64,000 bases of DNA, taken from the NCBI RefSeq assembly GCF_016900655.1, contig NZ_JACJKH010000006.1, forward strand, positions 62,001-126,000. The letters run 5' to 3'. Below are positions 42,783-51,727 of this stretch, piece after piece (within the stretch, counting starts at the first letter, position 1; each line of letters starts with the position of its first letter). The notes beneath the pieces were generated by a model. That model was given only the letters and a program-made list of their open reading frames with translations, made no database searches and was not told where the DNA came from. The translations under genes were made by a program, and so were the position numbers. The DNA comes from Drancourtella massiliensis (GTDB lineage Bacteria > Bacillota > Clostridia > Lachnospirales > Lachnospiraceae).

Positions 42783-45700
42783 ATGAGAACAAAAGGCAGG
42801 AAATTTCTGCCCCTTCTTTTGCTGTCATTCATTATGACTGCAGCCTGTATGCCGACCGTGGCACTGGCAAAGTCCAATGAAGACGTGACAGCAGAGATCA
42901 CAGCAGAAGTTTCCAAGGACAAGACTTCAGCAGAAGTCACCGTGCATTTGCAGAACACCGGGAATGAGCCGGTCAGCAAGGTACGGATTCAGGGCGTCCT
43001 TCCAGAAGGCCTCAGCCTGGAAGAGGGGGACACACTGACCAAAGAAGAGGAAACGCTGGCACCGGGTTCAGAAACCGCACTTCAGTACACAGTGAAAGCA
43101 GCAAAAACACAGGACAACGGCGGATCCCAAGACAGTGGGGATCGGGAAGAATCCAACCAGAATGGCGGAGACAAGAACCCATCCCCAAATCCAGACCAGA
43201 ATGACAATGGCGGAAACCCATCCAAGGGAGGAGACAAGACAGCTACCCCTTCTTCCGAGGATGCAGATGCCGTTGACACCGGGGACTCCGCAAATCCGGT
43301 CATTTTCATTGTCGTATGCGTGGCAGCAGCAGGCGTGATCCTGATCGTCTGCATCCGGAAGAAAAAAGGAAAAGGTCTTCTTTCCCTGCTCTTAGTAGCA
43401 GCCCTGGTAGGACCATACGTCATCGGTGTGCTTCCAGTGAAGGCGGCAGATTCCAGACAGGGCGGACTGCAGGTTGCAGCAGACGTAGCGCTGGGGGACA
43501 AATCATACACCCTGACTGCAGATATCAGCTATTCCCTTCCGGAGACAGTAGCTCCTTCCGGAGCAGTACTGACAAGGGCACAATGGATTGATGAACTGCT
43601 GGCAGCGGTCAATGCACCGGAAACGGAAGTGGTATATGACAACGAAACACTGCCGTTTACAGATATCGACAGCCATGCAAAGAAAAACCAGATCCTGCTT
43701 GCATATGCGAACCAGCTTCTTCCGGAAATGGGAACAGAATTCCGTCCGGATGCACCGGCAGACCGTGAGTTTGCGGCTTATACCGCAGTGAAGGCACTGG
43801 GATTCCAGCCAGTAAAGGACATCGCGTGTGCCGATGCAGCAGCCATCACCTACAAGCAGGAGGTGGAAACGGCGGTTGCAATGGAACTGTTCCAGCTGAC
43901 AGACGAAGCTTTCCGTCCAGCAGAGGAACTGACACAGGCAGAAGCAGATGCGGCACTTTCTAAGGTGCGGGAAATCGCAAACGTGGAAACTCCGGAGGAA
44001 AATACCGGAGAGGTGGTTTATGACGAGGATGCTATCATCATCCCGGAAGATGCAGAGTATACGATGGACGGGACAACCATCACCTTTACATCCGGCGGGG
44101 ATATGATAACAGAGGGCAGCATCTTTATCCTGCCGGACCAGACCCCTTACAAAGCGGTCACTGTCCAGAAAACGGATGGGGCGGTTGTTGTGGAAACAGC
44201 GGAGCCGGATATCCAGGAAACACTGGATGAGATTACTGCATCCGGAACCGCAACAGCGGATATGTCCGGATTCATTCCGGCAGAGGGCGTGACATTTACG
44301 GAAGCAGCACCGGCCATGGCAAAAGCAGCCAGGGTGAATGTTGTGGACGTGGAAGGTTCCCTTGCAGCACCAGGAAAAGTCAACTTCAAAATCCACAAGA
44401 AGATCGGAAAAGGGGAACTGTATGGTAATGTTGCCATTAACCTCCCGAAAATCAAATACAAAGCGGATGTGGATCTTGGATGGGGCGGATTTAACATAAA
44501 AGATGTTTACTTGAAATTCCCATTGACAATCGAAGCTACCGGCGGATATGAGGTCAAGAAAGACGGCGGGTCTTATGTTCCGGATGATTATATCCCGAAT
44601 GGCGGATTGCTGGAACTTGGAAAACTTCCGATTGCCGGAATCCCTGGTGTCACAATTTATGCCCAGATTGGCATCAAGTATGAGATCAGCGGCAAGATTG
44701 AAGTTGTCTGCAATATTGACGGTGAAACCGGCGTCCAGGTATTAAATAACCGCTTGCGGAAAGTGGATTCCCTGGAAGCAGATGTGGACTTCAAAGCACT
44801 GGCCGGCTCTGCAAAAATCGGGCCGAGCCTTTCCGGACTTTTGGAAGTCTGCAAGCGCTGGGATTTGATTGATTTTGGCGTTTCTGCAGGCCCGGAAGCC
44901 AGCGGGGAACTGTTGATCCGCAACACCGAGCTGATGTGTATTGATGCAAACGTCTTCCTGTACGGGGAACTTTCGGCCTTGGATGAAGGCGTAATCGGTG
45001 ACTGGCTGGATATTGGCTATACCTGGGAATTCTGGAAGAAAGAAAACAGCCCGTTGAAAGCGAACTGGCACTTTGAAAACTTCTCACGGGTAGACCACTG
45101 TACATATGAAGAGGAAACCGGAAAGATCGTCGGCAGGGTGGCTGACGCAGCAGACCGGAATACATCCATTACAGGTGCTACCATTACCGCATATCAGGGC
45201 GACAGCACGACTGCAGCAGGAAGCACCCAGGCAGGGCAGGACGGCGGATTTGAACTGTCCCTTCCGGCAGGAGAGTACAAGATTAAGGTGGAAGCAGCCG
45301 GATATCAGAGCTTTGAATGTGATGTAACGGTAGAAAAAGACAAGGAAAACTACACGGAAGTACTGCTGATGATCGACGAGCAGTATGAGGGTGTGACCGG
45401 TTCTGCACGGGGCCGTATTACCAATGCAGTGACAGGAGAAGGAATCCCTGAGGCAACTCTTACGCTTCGGAGAGGCTGGAACAAGACGTCCGGCGATGTC
45501 GTTGCGACAACAGAAACAAACGAATACGGGGACTACCGGATCGAGATGGCTTCCGGCAACTACACCGCAACCATCGAACGGGATGGTTATGTAACGGTAA
45601 CAAAGAATATTGTTGTGTTCCCGATGGATCTTGGTATGCAGAGTGCGGCCATGAATCCGAACGGGGAAGACCTGGAAGCCGCAGACCTGCGTGTGGTACT

Positions 45701-46178
45701 GACCTGGGGAGAAACCCCGTCAGACCTGGATTCCCATCTGCTGGGACCAACTGCAGACGGATCCGATTACTTCCACATTTATTATGGAAACAAGAGACAT
45801 AACGAAGATTCTGTAAGGATTGCAGATCTGGATGTGGATGACATTACTTCTTACGGACCGGAAACGACCAGCCTGTATCAAAAGAATGAATCCGGAACAT
45901 ACAGCTTTTATGTTCATGACTATTCCAATGGTGGAAACTCTGACAGTACGGCAATGTCCCAGTCCGGGGCCATCGTGGAAGTATACCTGGACGGACAGCT
46001 TTACAAAGCGTATCCGGTACCGACAGGAAAAACAGGTGTGAACTGGCACGTATTCGATTACGATGCAGCAACGAATACCATTACCGATGTCAACCAGTTT
46101 ACGGAAGACATTACCTACCAGCCGAATGCAAACGCAAGAATGGCTGCTATTCCAGTTCCTATGGACGAAACAAAATAG
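42783..46178 (+). CDS. Large secreted surface protein with internal sortase-like signal
   Basis: A 1131-residue protein. An N-terminal signal (residues 1-29, ending VALAK) is followed by a DUF11-like beta domain (about 30-105), an Asn/Gly/Asp-rich linker, then AVDTGDSANP near 163, a membrane helix (about 173-191) and RKKKGKG: a sortase-type sorting pattern in mid-protein. A second hydrophobic stretch (about 199-216) ending in PVKAADS looks like a signal peptide. After it come SLH-like sequence (about 258-400), a beta-rich region, two carboxypeptidase-regulatory-like repeats (about 780-960) and a YfaP/DUF2135-like domain (about 965-1100). It has its own promoter and terminator. Confidence 0.82.
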   Translation: MRTKGRKFLPLLLLSFIMTAACMPTVALAKSNEDVTAEITAEVSKDKTSAEVTVHLQNTGNEPVSKVRIQGVLPEGLSLEEGDTLTKEEETLAPGSETALQYTVKAAKTQDNGGSQDSGDREESNQNGGDKNPSPNPDQNDNGGNPSKGGDKTATPSSEDADAVDTGDSANPVIFIVVCVAAAGVILIVCIRKKKGKGLLSLLLVAALVGPYVIGVLPVKAADSRQGGLQVAADVALGDKSYTLTADISYSLPETVAPSGAVLTRAQWIDELLAAVNAPETEVVYDNETLPFTDIDSHAKKNQILLAYANQLLPEMGTEFRPDAPADREFAAYTAVKALGFQPVKDIACADAAAITYKQEVETAVAMELFQLTDEAFRPAEELTQAEADAALSKVREIANVETPEENTGEVVYDEDAIIIPEDAEYTMDGTTITFTSGGDMITEGSIFILPDQTPYKAVTVQKTDGAVVVETAEPDIQETLDEITASGTATADMSGFIPAEGVTFTEAAPAMAKAARVNVVDVEGSLAAPGKVNFKIHKKIGKGELYGNVAINLPKIKYKADVDLGWGGFNIKDVYLKFPLTIEATGGYEVKKDGGSYVPDDYIPNGGLLELGKLPIAGIPGVTIYAQIGIKYEISGKIEVVCNIDGETGVQVLNNRLRKVDSLEADVDFKALAGSAKIGPSLSGLLEVCKRWDLIDFGVSAGPEASGELLIRNTELMCIDANVFLYGELSALDEGVIGDWLDIGYTWEFWKKENSPLKANWHFENFSRVDHCTYEEETGKIVGRVADAADRNTSITGATITAYQGDSTTAAGSTQAGQDGGFELSLPAGEYKIKVEAAGYQSFECDVTVEKDKENYTEVLLMIDEQYEGVTGSARGRITNAVTGEGIPEATLTLRRGWNKTSGDVVATTETNEYGDYRIEMASGNYTATIERDGYVTVTKNIVVFPMDLGMQSAAMNPNGEDLEAADLRVVLTWGETPSDLDSHLLGPTADGSDYFHIYYGNKRHNEDSVRIADLDVDDITSYGPETTSLYQKNESGTYSFYVHDYSNGGNSDSTAMSQSGAIVEVYLDGQLYKAYPVPTGKTGVNWHVFDYDAATNTITDVNQFTEDITYQPNANARMAAIPVPMDETK

Positions 46179-46197
46179 GACAGAAATTGACACAGAA

Positions 46198-46226
46198 GAG
46201 AGGCTTGACTTGAGCCTCTCTTTTTC
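46198..46226 (+). terminator. Terminator of the surface protein gene
   Basis: GAGAGGCT and AGCCTCTC form a stem followed by a T run at 46220-46225. Confidence 0.85.
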
Positions 46227-46241
46227 TACGAAAATTTTCGG
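46225..46241 (+). repeat. 17-bp direct repeat, right copy
   Basis: TCTACGAAAATTTTCGG matches 41831-41847 with one mismatch, same orientation. It directly precedes a remnant of the 42056-type gene. Confidence 0.55.
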
Positions 46242-46300
46242 AACCGGGTGCCGGTATCCGGGAACAAGATGTCAAGGTAGTAGGAACGGCCGTTGCCACA
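46240..46300 (-). pseudogene. Short remnant of a paralogue of the 42056 gene
   Basis: Read on the minus strand it encodes GNGRSYYLDILFPDTGTRF, close to GRTYYLDVIFPDTGTRI of the gene at 42056-42613. The DNA resembles 42190-42250. Nothing else of the gene remains. Confidence 0.7.
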
Positions 46301-46379
46301 GAAAAACTTTACCAGCGGCGGATCAGCAATATGGAATGGTATCTGGATGTTGATCCGTTAGATTGACATGGCATTCTCC

Positions 46380-46786
46380 TTTTAGTACAATTTATACGGA
46401 TTCGTAATTTCTCCATCGCAGATACCATGGAGGATACTATGAATAATGAAGTTTTTTTGTAAATGACATTTGGTGCTTTATGAAAAGGGACGTGAACATC
46501 CGTAACTTCACGATCTCTTATATGCGGGAAGGAGGATTTTCAAAAAAGAGCTGACGGATACAGCGAAAAAAAACGGCGGATGCAAAATATCAGGAAGACC
46601 GGATATTATTGATTTGGAAAATGAAAATTTGTCGCCATTTGCCATTTTTTGATTAAAATTTAAGGTGCAAAATGGAGCAAAGTATATTAAAATAGATCAA
46701 GTATAATCGTACTTGATAACCGTAACTTGTAGTTAAATTAGAGAAATGGAAATTGTATAAAATTTACAATAAAAGGTGTTGAAAAA
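46380..46786. other. Intergenic region, about 400 bp
   Basis: No convincing gene. A short open stretch ending near 46650 gives PDIIDLENENLSPFAIF, perhaps the tail of a lost gene. Near the end ATCAAGTA (46696-46703) and TACTTGAT (46710-46717) form a palindrome with a TATAAT at 46702-46707 inside it, a possible regulated promoter for the radical SAM gene. Confidence 0.4.
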
Positions 46787-48652
46787 TTGAGAAAACTAGC
46801 ATTAAGTGATGAAATATTACTAAAAATCGAGAAACCGGCCCGTTACATCGGAAACGAGATCAACTCGGTGATGAAAGATAAGAGCCAGGTGGATATCCGT
46901 TTCGCCATGTGCTTCCCGGACGTCTACGAAATCGGGGAGTCTCATCTCGGAATGAAGATCTTATATGACATGTTCAACAGGAGAGATGATACGTGGTGTG
47001 AGCGTGTTTACTCCCCATGGACCGACCTGGACCGGATTATGAGAGAGGAGCACATTCCGATGTTTGCCCTGGAGTCCCAGGATCCGGTCCGGGAATTTGA
47101 TTTCCTTGGCATTACAATTCAGTATGAGATGTGCTATACCAACATTTTGCAGGTACTGGATCTTTCGGGTATTCCGCTGTTCAGCAAGGATCGTACAGAA
47201 GAAGATCCGATTGTCATCGGAGGAGGCCCATGTGCCGTCAATCCAGAGCCGCTGGCTGACTTTTTTGACCTTTTTTACATTGGAGAGGGCGAGACCGTTT
47301 ATGATGAGCTTCTGGATGCCTATAAGGAAAACAAGAAAAAGAACGGAACAAGAAAAGAATTTTTGGAGATGGCAGCGGAGATCGAAGGAATCTATGTTCC
47401 ACAGTTTTATGATGCCGAATACCATGAGGATGGAACATTAAAGTCCTTTGAACCAAACAATCCCCATGCAAAAAGAACGATCAAAAAACAGGTTGTCATG
47501 GATTTGAGCGCGGTGCCATATCCGACAAAACCAGTCGTTCCTTTCATCAAAGTGACCCAGGATCGTGTCGTACTGGAGATTCAGAGAGGATGTATCCGTG
47601 GATGCCGGTTCTGCCAGGCGGGAATGATTTACCGTCCAACCAGAGAAAAAGATCTGGAAACATTAAAGCAGTATGCGTATGAGATGCTGAAAAATACCGG
47701 GCACGAAGAGATTTCTTTAAGCTCGTTAAGTTCCAGCGACTATTCTCAGTTAAAAGAACTTGTGACCTTCCTGATCGAGGAATTTAAGGGGAAAGGGATC
47801 AATATTTCCCTTCCGTCCCTTCGGATCGATTCCTTCTCTCTGGATGTGATGGGTAAGGTACAGGATATCAAGAAGAGCAGTCTGACCTTCGCGCCGGAAG
47901 CCGGATCCCAGCGAATGCGGAATGTCATCAATAAAGGTCTGACCGAAGAAATGATTCTGGACGGTGCTTCCAAAGCCTTTGAAGGCGGCTGGAATAAAGT
48001 CAAACTCTACTTTATGCTCGGACTTCCGGGTGAGACAGAAGAGGATATGAAAGAGATCCCAAGACTGGCGGATCGGGTGGCTAGAAAGTACTACGAGATT
48101 CCGAAGGATCAGAGAAACGGAAAATGCCAGATTACATTCAGTACGTCCTTCTTTATCCCGAAGCCGTTTACGCCGTTCCAGTGGGCGGAAATGTTTACGC
48201 AGGAAGATTATATCCACCGGGCTCATGTCGTGAATCAGGAGATGAAAGAGCAGTTAAACCGGAAGAGCCTCAAATACAACTGGCACGAGGCGGATGTGAC
48301 GGTGCTGGAGGGCGTGTTTGCCCGTGGTGACCGCCGGACCGGCAAAGTACTTCTGGAAGCGTACCGTCTGGGATGTCTCTATGATTCCTGGAGCGATGAG
48401 TTTGACAATGAAAAATGGATGCAGGCGTTTGACAATACCGGAGTGGATCTGGAATTCTATACGATGCGCAAACGGGATCTAGACGAGCTGTTCCCGTGGG
48501 ATTTCATTGATGTGGGCGTCAGCAAATCATTCCTGAAGCGGGAATGGGAGCGTGCCATGAAAGGGGAAGTTACGCCAAACTGCCGGGAACGCTGCTCGGC
48601 CTGCGGCGCAATGTGTTATCAGGGAGGTGTCTGCTTTGAAGGCAAGAATTAA
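46787..48652 (+). CDS. TIGR03960-family B12-binding radical SAM protein
   Basis: A 621-residue protein with an N-terminal B12-binding-like domain (about 20-200, with FPDVYEIGESHLGMKILYDM) and a radical SAM core: RGCIRGCRFCQAG near 266 has the cluster cysteines. The C-terminal part ends in a Cys-rich segment (CRERCSACGAMCY). Reaction unknown; this family is fused or paired with DUF2344 proteins, as here. The start is TTG at 46787 with AAGGTG upstream; no ATG in frame is better. Confidence 0.88.
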   Translation: MRKLALSDEILLKIEKPARYIGNEINSVMKDKSQVDIRFAMCFPDVYEIGESHLGMKILYDMFNRRDDTWCERVYSPWTDLDRIMREEHIPMFALESQDPVREFDFLGITIQYEMCYTNILQVLDLSGIPLFSKDRTEEDPIVIGGGPCAVNPEPLADFFDLFYIGEGETVYDELLDAYKENKKKNGTRKEFLEMAAEIEGIYVPQFYDAEYHEDGTLKSFEPNNPHAKRTIKKQVVMDLSAVPYPTKPVVPFIKVTQDRVVLEIQRGCIRGCRFCQAGMIYRPTREKDLETLKQYAYEMLKNTGHEEISLSSLSSSDYSQLKELVTFLIEEFKGKGINISLPSLRIDSFSLDVMGKVQDIKKSSLTFAPEAGSQRMRNVINKGLTEEMILDGASKAFEGGWNKVKLYFMLGLPGETEEDMKEIPRLADRVARKYYEIPKDQRNGKCQITFSTSFFIPKPFTPFQWAEMFTQEDYIHRAHVVNQEMKEQLNRKSLKYNWHEADVTVLEGVFARGDRRTGKVLLEAYRLGCLYDSWSDEFDNEKWMQAFDNTGVDLEFYTMRKRDLDELFPWDFIDVGVSKSFLKREWERAMKGEVTPNCRERCSACGAMCYQGGVCFEGKN

Positions 48653-49328
48653 GTTCCGAAAATACGGAGTAATGAAATTTATCGGTCATCTGGACGTCAT
48701 GCGGTATTTCCAGAAGGCTATGCGCCGGGCAGAGATCCCGATCGCATTTACCCAGGGATTCAGTCCGCATATGATCATGTCCTTTGCCAATCCCCTTGGC
48801 GTCGGACTGACAAGTGACGGGGAATATTTTGACATTGAACTGACCGGGCCGGTTGCATCCAAAGAGGCGGTGAGAAGGCTCAACGAAGTGATGGCAGAAG
48901 GAATGGAAGTCGTAAGCTTCGTTCAGATTCCGGAGGAAAAGAAAGCAACTGGTATGGCGATCATCGAGGCGGCTGATTACCTTGCCCTTCCGAAAGATGA
49001 GACAGAAGAAGTCACTAAAGAGGATATTCAAAACTTCCTTTCTCAGGAAGAGATTCTGGTCGTAAAACAGACAAAGAAGAGCGAAAAAGAAGTCAATATC
49101 CGTCCATGGATTCTGGAAATGGAAAAGCAGGGCGCGTCGATTTTTATGAAAGTATGCGCGGGAAGTTCCACAAATCTGAAACCGGAACTTGTGATGTCCG
49201 CGCTCTTAAAGCAGACAGGATCAAATCTGGATGCAGAAGCAGATTACCGTTATCACCGGCTGGAGAACTATGCCAGAAAGAATGAAGCACTGGTACCGCT
49301 GGATGCGCTTGGAACGGAGATCGTATAA
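48636..49328 (+). CDS. TIGR03936/DUF2344 family protein (radical SAM partner)
   Basis: A 230-residue protein; KARIKFRKYGVMKFIGHLDVMRYFQKAMRRA is the typical DUF2344 start and FTQGFSPHMIMSFANPLGVGL follows. It is thought to cooperate with the preceding radical SAM protein, with which it overlaps. The TTG at 48636 has AGGGAGG at good distance, whereas the GTG at 48627 sits on the ribosome site itself. It overlaps the RNase G gene by 1 base. Confidence 0.85.
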   Translation: MKARIKFRKYGVMKFIGHLDVMRYFQKAMRRAEIPIAFTQGFSPHMIMSFANPLGVGLTSDGEYFDIELTGPVASKEAVRRLNEVMAEGMEVVSFVQIPEEKKATGMAIIEAADYLALPKDETEEVTKEDIQNFLSQEEILVVKQTKKSEKEVNIRPWILEMEKQGASIFMKVCAGSSTNLKPELVMSALLKQTGSNLDAEADYRYHRLENYARKNEALVPLDALGTEIV

Positions 49329-50542
49329 TGAAACAGAAAGTTCTTGTAACAAACGTAATGGATCGTCTCTGCTTTTTCCTGGAAGAGGACGGAAAGACGG
49401 CCGAAATCTTCTGCACGGACGAAACGGCTCAAAATGAGCATCCGGAAAAAACAGCTCATGCGGGAGATATCTATATTGGAAAGGTAAAAAAAAGAATTCC
49501 GAATATCCATGCGGTTTTTATTGAAATTTTTCCAGGGATGGAGTGTTACTGCAGTGAGGAGGAGGCAGCAGATGGCTGTTTTACTTCCAAAGCAGGGAAA
49601 AAGCCGGTCTGTGTCGGGGATGAACTGGTCGTACAGGTGAAAAAGGAAGCATCCAAGGCAAAAAAGCCGTCTCTTACTACGGATATTTCGCTGACCGGCC
49701 GGTACGCTGCCGTATCGCGCAAAAAGCAGATGCCCGGCGTTTCCTCCCGGATTCCGAAAAAGGAACGGGAAGCTCTGAAAGCATGGCTTCAGGAAACAGA
49801 CAGCTCTCCATTTGGCGTGATTCTCCGTACGGAAGCGGCTCAGCTGACTCTGGAGGAACTGCACCAAGAGTTGCAGAAACAGGAAAAAGAGCTTGCAGAC
49901 CTGCTTGAAAAAGCCAGGACACGCACCTGTTTCACCCGCCTGAAAGCGGGAGCGGCAGGAGAAGAGGCGGGATTTGCCCATGTCCGCTGGGATACGCTGG
50001 AAGAGGTTGTGACCGACCTCCCGGACGTTTATGATCGTCTCAGATCCTATCTGGAACAGACCGAACCAAAAGCGCTGGACAGTCTCAGGCTGTATACGGA
50101 TCCGCAGTTTCCTCTTGTCAAGCTCTACAGTCTGGAGCGGGAAATGGAAAGGGCGCTTTCTCAGAGAGTCTGGCTGAAATCGGGCGGAAGCCTGATTATT
50201 CAGCCTACAGAAGCACTGACGGTAATCGATGTCAATACAGGACGGGCGGTCTCAGGGAAAAATGAGCGTTACCTGAAGCAGAATCTGGAGGCGGCCAAAG
50301 AGGCGGCAAGGCAGATCCGGCTTCGGAATCTGTCCGGCATCATTCTGATTGATTTTATCAATCTGTCAGAGACGGAAGACCGGGAAATTCTGATCCGGAC
50401 CATGCGGGAGCTGACAGCAGCAGACCCGGTTAAGACAGAGGTGATTGACATCACCCGGCTGGAACTGATGGAAATTACAAGAAAAAAAGTACATCCGCCC
50501 CTTTATGAGGCAGTCAGAAAGAAGGCGCACACAGATGAGTAA
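49328..50542 (+). CDS. rng: Ribonuclease G/E family, short form
   Basis: A 404-residue RNase E/G protein with an S1 domain (about 38-125) and the nuclease domain. LTVIDVNTGRAVSG near 295 and ILIDFINL near 340 contain the magnesium-binding Asp residues. It ends at KKVHPPLYEAVRKKAHTDE and lacks the CPxCxG zinc-link motif normally found after this point, so it is C-terminally short. It would process rRNA and mRNA. The start codon overlaps the upstream stop (TAATG). Confidence 0.88.
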   Translation: MKQKVLVTNVMDRLCFFLEEDGKTAEIFCTDETAQNEHPEKTAHAGDIYIGKVKKRIPNIHAVFIEIFPGMECYCSEEEAADGCFTSKAGKKPVCVGDELVVQVKKEASKAKKPSLTTDISLTGRYAAVSRKKQMPGVSSRIPKKEREALKAWLQETDSSPFGVILRTEAAQLTLEELHQELQKQEKELADLLEKARTRTCFTRLKAGAAGEEAGFAHVRWDTLEEVVTDLPDVYDRLRSYLEQTEPKALDSLRLYTDPQFPLVKLYSLEREMERALSQRVWLKSGGSLIIQPTEALTVIDVNTGRAVSGKNERYLKQNLEAAKEAARQIRLRNLSGIILIDFINLSETEDREILIRTMRELTAADPVKTEVIDITRLELMEITRKKVHPPLYEAVRKKAHTDE

Positions 50543-51026
50543 AAAAGAACTGAAAACCAATGCCATGCGGATTCTGGACCGGATGAATATTCCGTATGAA
50601 TATCAGACGTATGAATGTGAAAATTTCGAGGACGGTATCGCGACCGCCGACCAGCTGTCGCTGCCGCATGAAGAAGTGTATAAGACGCTGGTAACCCAGG
50701 CAAAAAGCGGGTCCCACTATGTATTTGTCATTCCCATCGAGGAGGAGATTGATTTCAAAAAGGCGGCAAAAGTGGTAGGAGAAAAATCACTGGAAATGAT
50801 CCCGTTGAAAAATCTGACTTCGATCACAGGATATGTCCGTGGAGGATGTACCGCCATCGGCATGAAAAAGCAGTTTCCAACCGTGATTCAGGAAGATGCA
50901 AAGCAGCTGGAAAAACTTTATGTAAGCGGAGGAAAACTGGGAATGCAGCTGAGACTGTCGCCGGAGGATCTGAAAACAGCTTCCCGTGCTGTCTATGGCG
51001 ATGTCATAAGAAAAGAGGAAAAGTAA
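50535..51026 (+). CDS. ybaK: YbaK/EbsC aminoacyl-tRNA deacylase
   Basis: A 163-residue YbaK-domain protein: NIPYEYQTYECENFEDGIATADQLSLP, VYKTLVTQ, and VRGGCTAIGMKKQFPTVI match the Cys-tRNA(Pro)/Cys-tRNA(Cys) deacylase YbaK group. The conserved Lys (KT in EVYKTLV) is present. It removes wrongly attached amino acids from tRNA. The start at 50535 overlaps the rng end by 8 bases. Confidence 0.9.
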   Translation: MSKKELKTNAMRILDRMNIPYEYQTYECENFEDGIATADQLSLPHEEVYKTLVTQAKSGSHYVFVIPIEEEIDFKKAAKVVGEKSLEMIPLKNLTSITGYVRGGCTAIGMKKQFPTVIQEDAKQLEKLYVSGGKLGMQLRLSPEDLKTASRAVYGDVIRKEEK

Positions 51027-51035
51027 AGAAATTTG

Positions 51036-51064
51036 TTGCATTCTTCACTTTATCAATGTAAAGT
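51036..51064 (+). promoter_or_regulatory. Probable promoter of the HAD gene
   Basis: TTGCAT (51036-51041) and TAAAGT (51059-51064) with a 17-base spacer, 37 bases before the start. Confidence 0.5.
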
Positions 51065-51100
51065 AGTACATAGTGGAGAAGCAGACAGGAGGAAAATGAG

Positions 51101-51709
51101 ATGAAAATACCTGTAGATACCTGTAACACGGTCATCTTCGACCTTGGAAATGTTCTGATCCGGTACAGCGAAGCATTCTGCCTCGATCAGTTTGATTTTG
51201 ACCCGGACATCAGAGAACGGGTTGCAAATGCTGTTTTTCGCAGCAGTGCCTGGTATGAAGGCGATAAAGGGACGTATGGACCGGATGACTGGTGTGACGC
51301 ATTCATCGCCAATGATCCGGGAATCGAAGAGGAGATCCGGCTTGTCTATGACAGACTCTGCGAATGTATTCAGCCTGCGGACTACACCCTGGATCTGATC
51401 CACTGGTTCCGTGAGCATGGATACCGGGTATATTATCTTTCCAACTATTCAGAAGGCCTGTACGAAATGACAAAGGACAGACTTTCTTTTATCGAAACAT
51501 TTGACGGCGGCGTCTTTTCCTGGCAGGAAAAGTGCCTGAAACCGGAACCGCAGATTTACCAGACACTGCTTGAGCGGTATCAGATCGATCCGGCAAAGGC
51601 TCTGTTCTTTGACGATATCGAGGAAAACGCAGCGGCAGCCTGCAGGGAAGGAATTCATGGCGTCGTCTTTACTCCGTCTGTTGCCTTTGATATTCTGCAC
51701 AATCGATAA
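51101..51709 (+). CDS. HAD-IA family hydrolase, YihX-like
   Basis: A 202-residue HAD phosphatase: VIFDLGNVLIRY near residue 12 is motif I, YYLSNYSEGLYEM holds motif II, LKPEPQIYQTLLERY motif III, and LFFDDIEEN the acidic pair. The FDLGNVL beginning is typical of the YihX/epoxide-hydrolase-like subgroup. Substrate unknown, possibly a sugar phosphate. It is 1 codon away from the next gene's leader. Confidence 0.85.
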   Translation: MKIPVDTCNTVIFDLGNVLIRYSEAFCLDQFDFDPDIRERVANAVFRSSAWYEGDKGTYGPDDWCDAFIANDPGIEEEIRLVYDRLCECIQPADYTLDLIHWFREHGYRVYYLSNYSEGLYEMTKDRLSFIETFDGGVFSWQEKCLKPEPQIYQTLLERYQIDPAKALFFDDIEENAAAACREGIHGVVFTPSVAFDILHNR

Positions 51710-51727
51710 GTGAAGGAGCGTTTGAAT

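Noticed and set aside
43503-44396. 297-residue Cys-rich minus-strand ORF in the surface protein gene
   Set aside because: It is the complement of repetitive Ala/Glu/Thr codons of the surface protein; no start site or domain.
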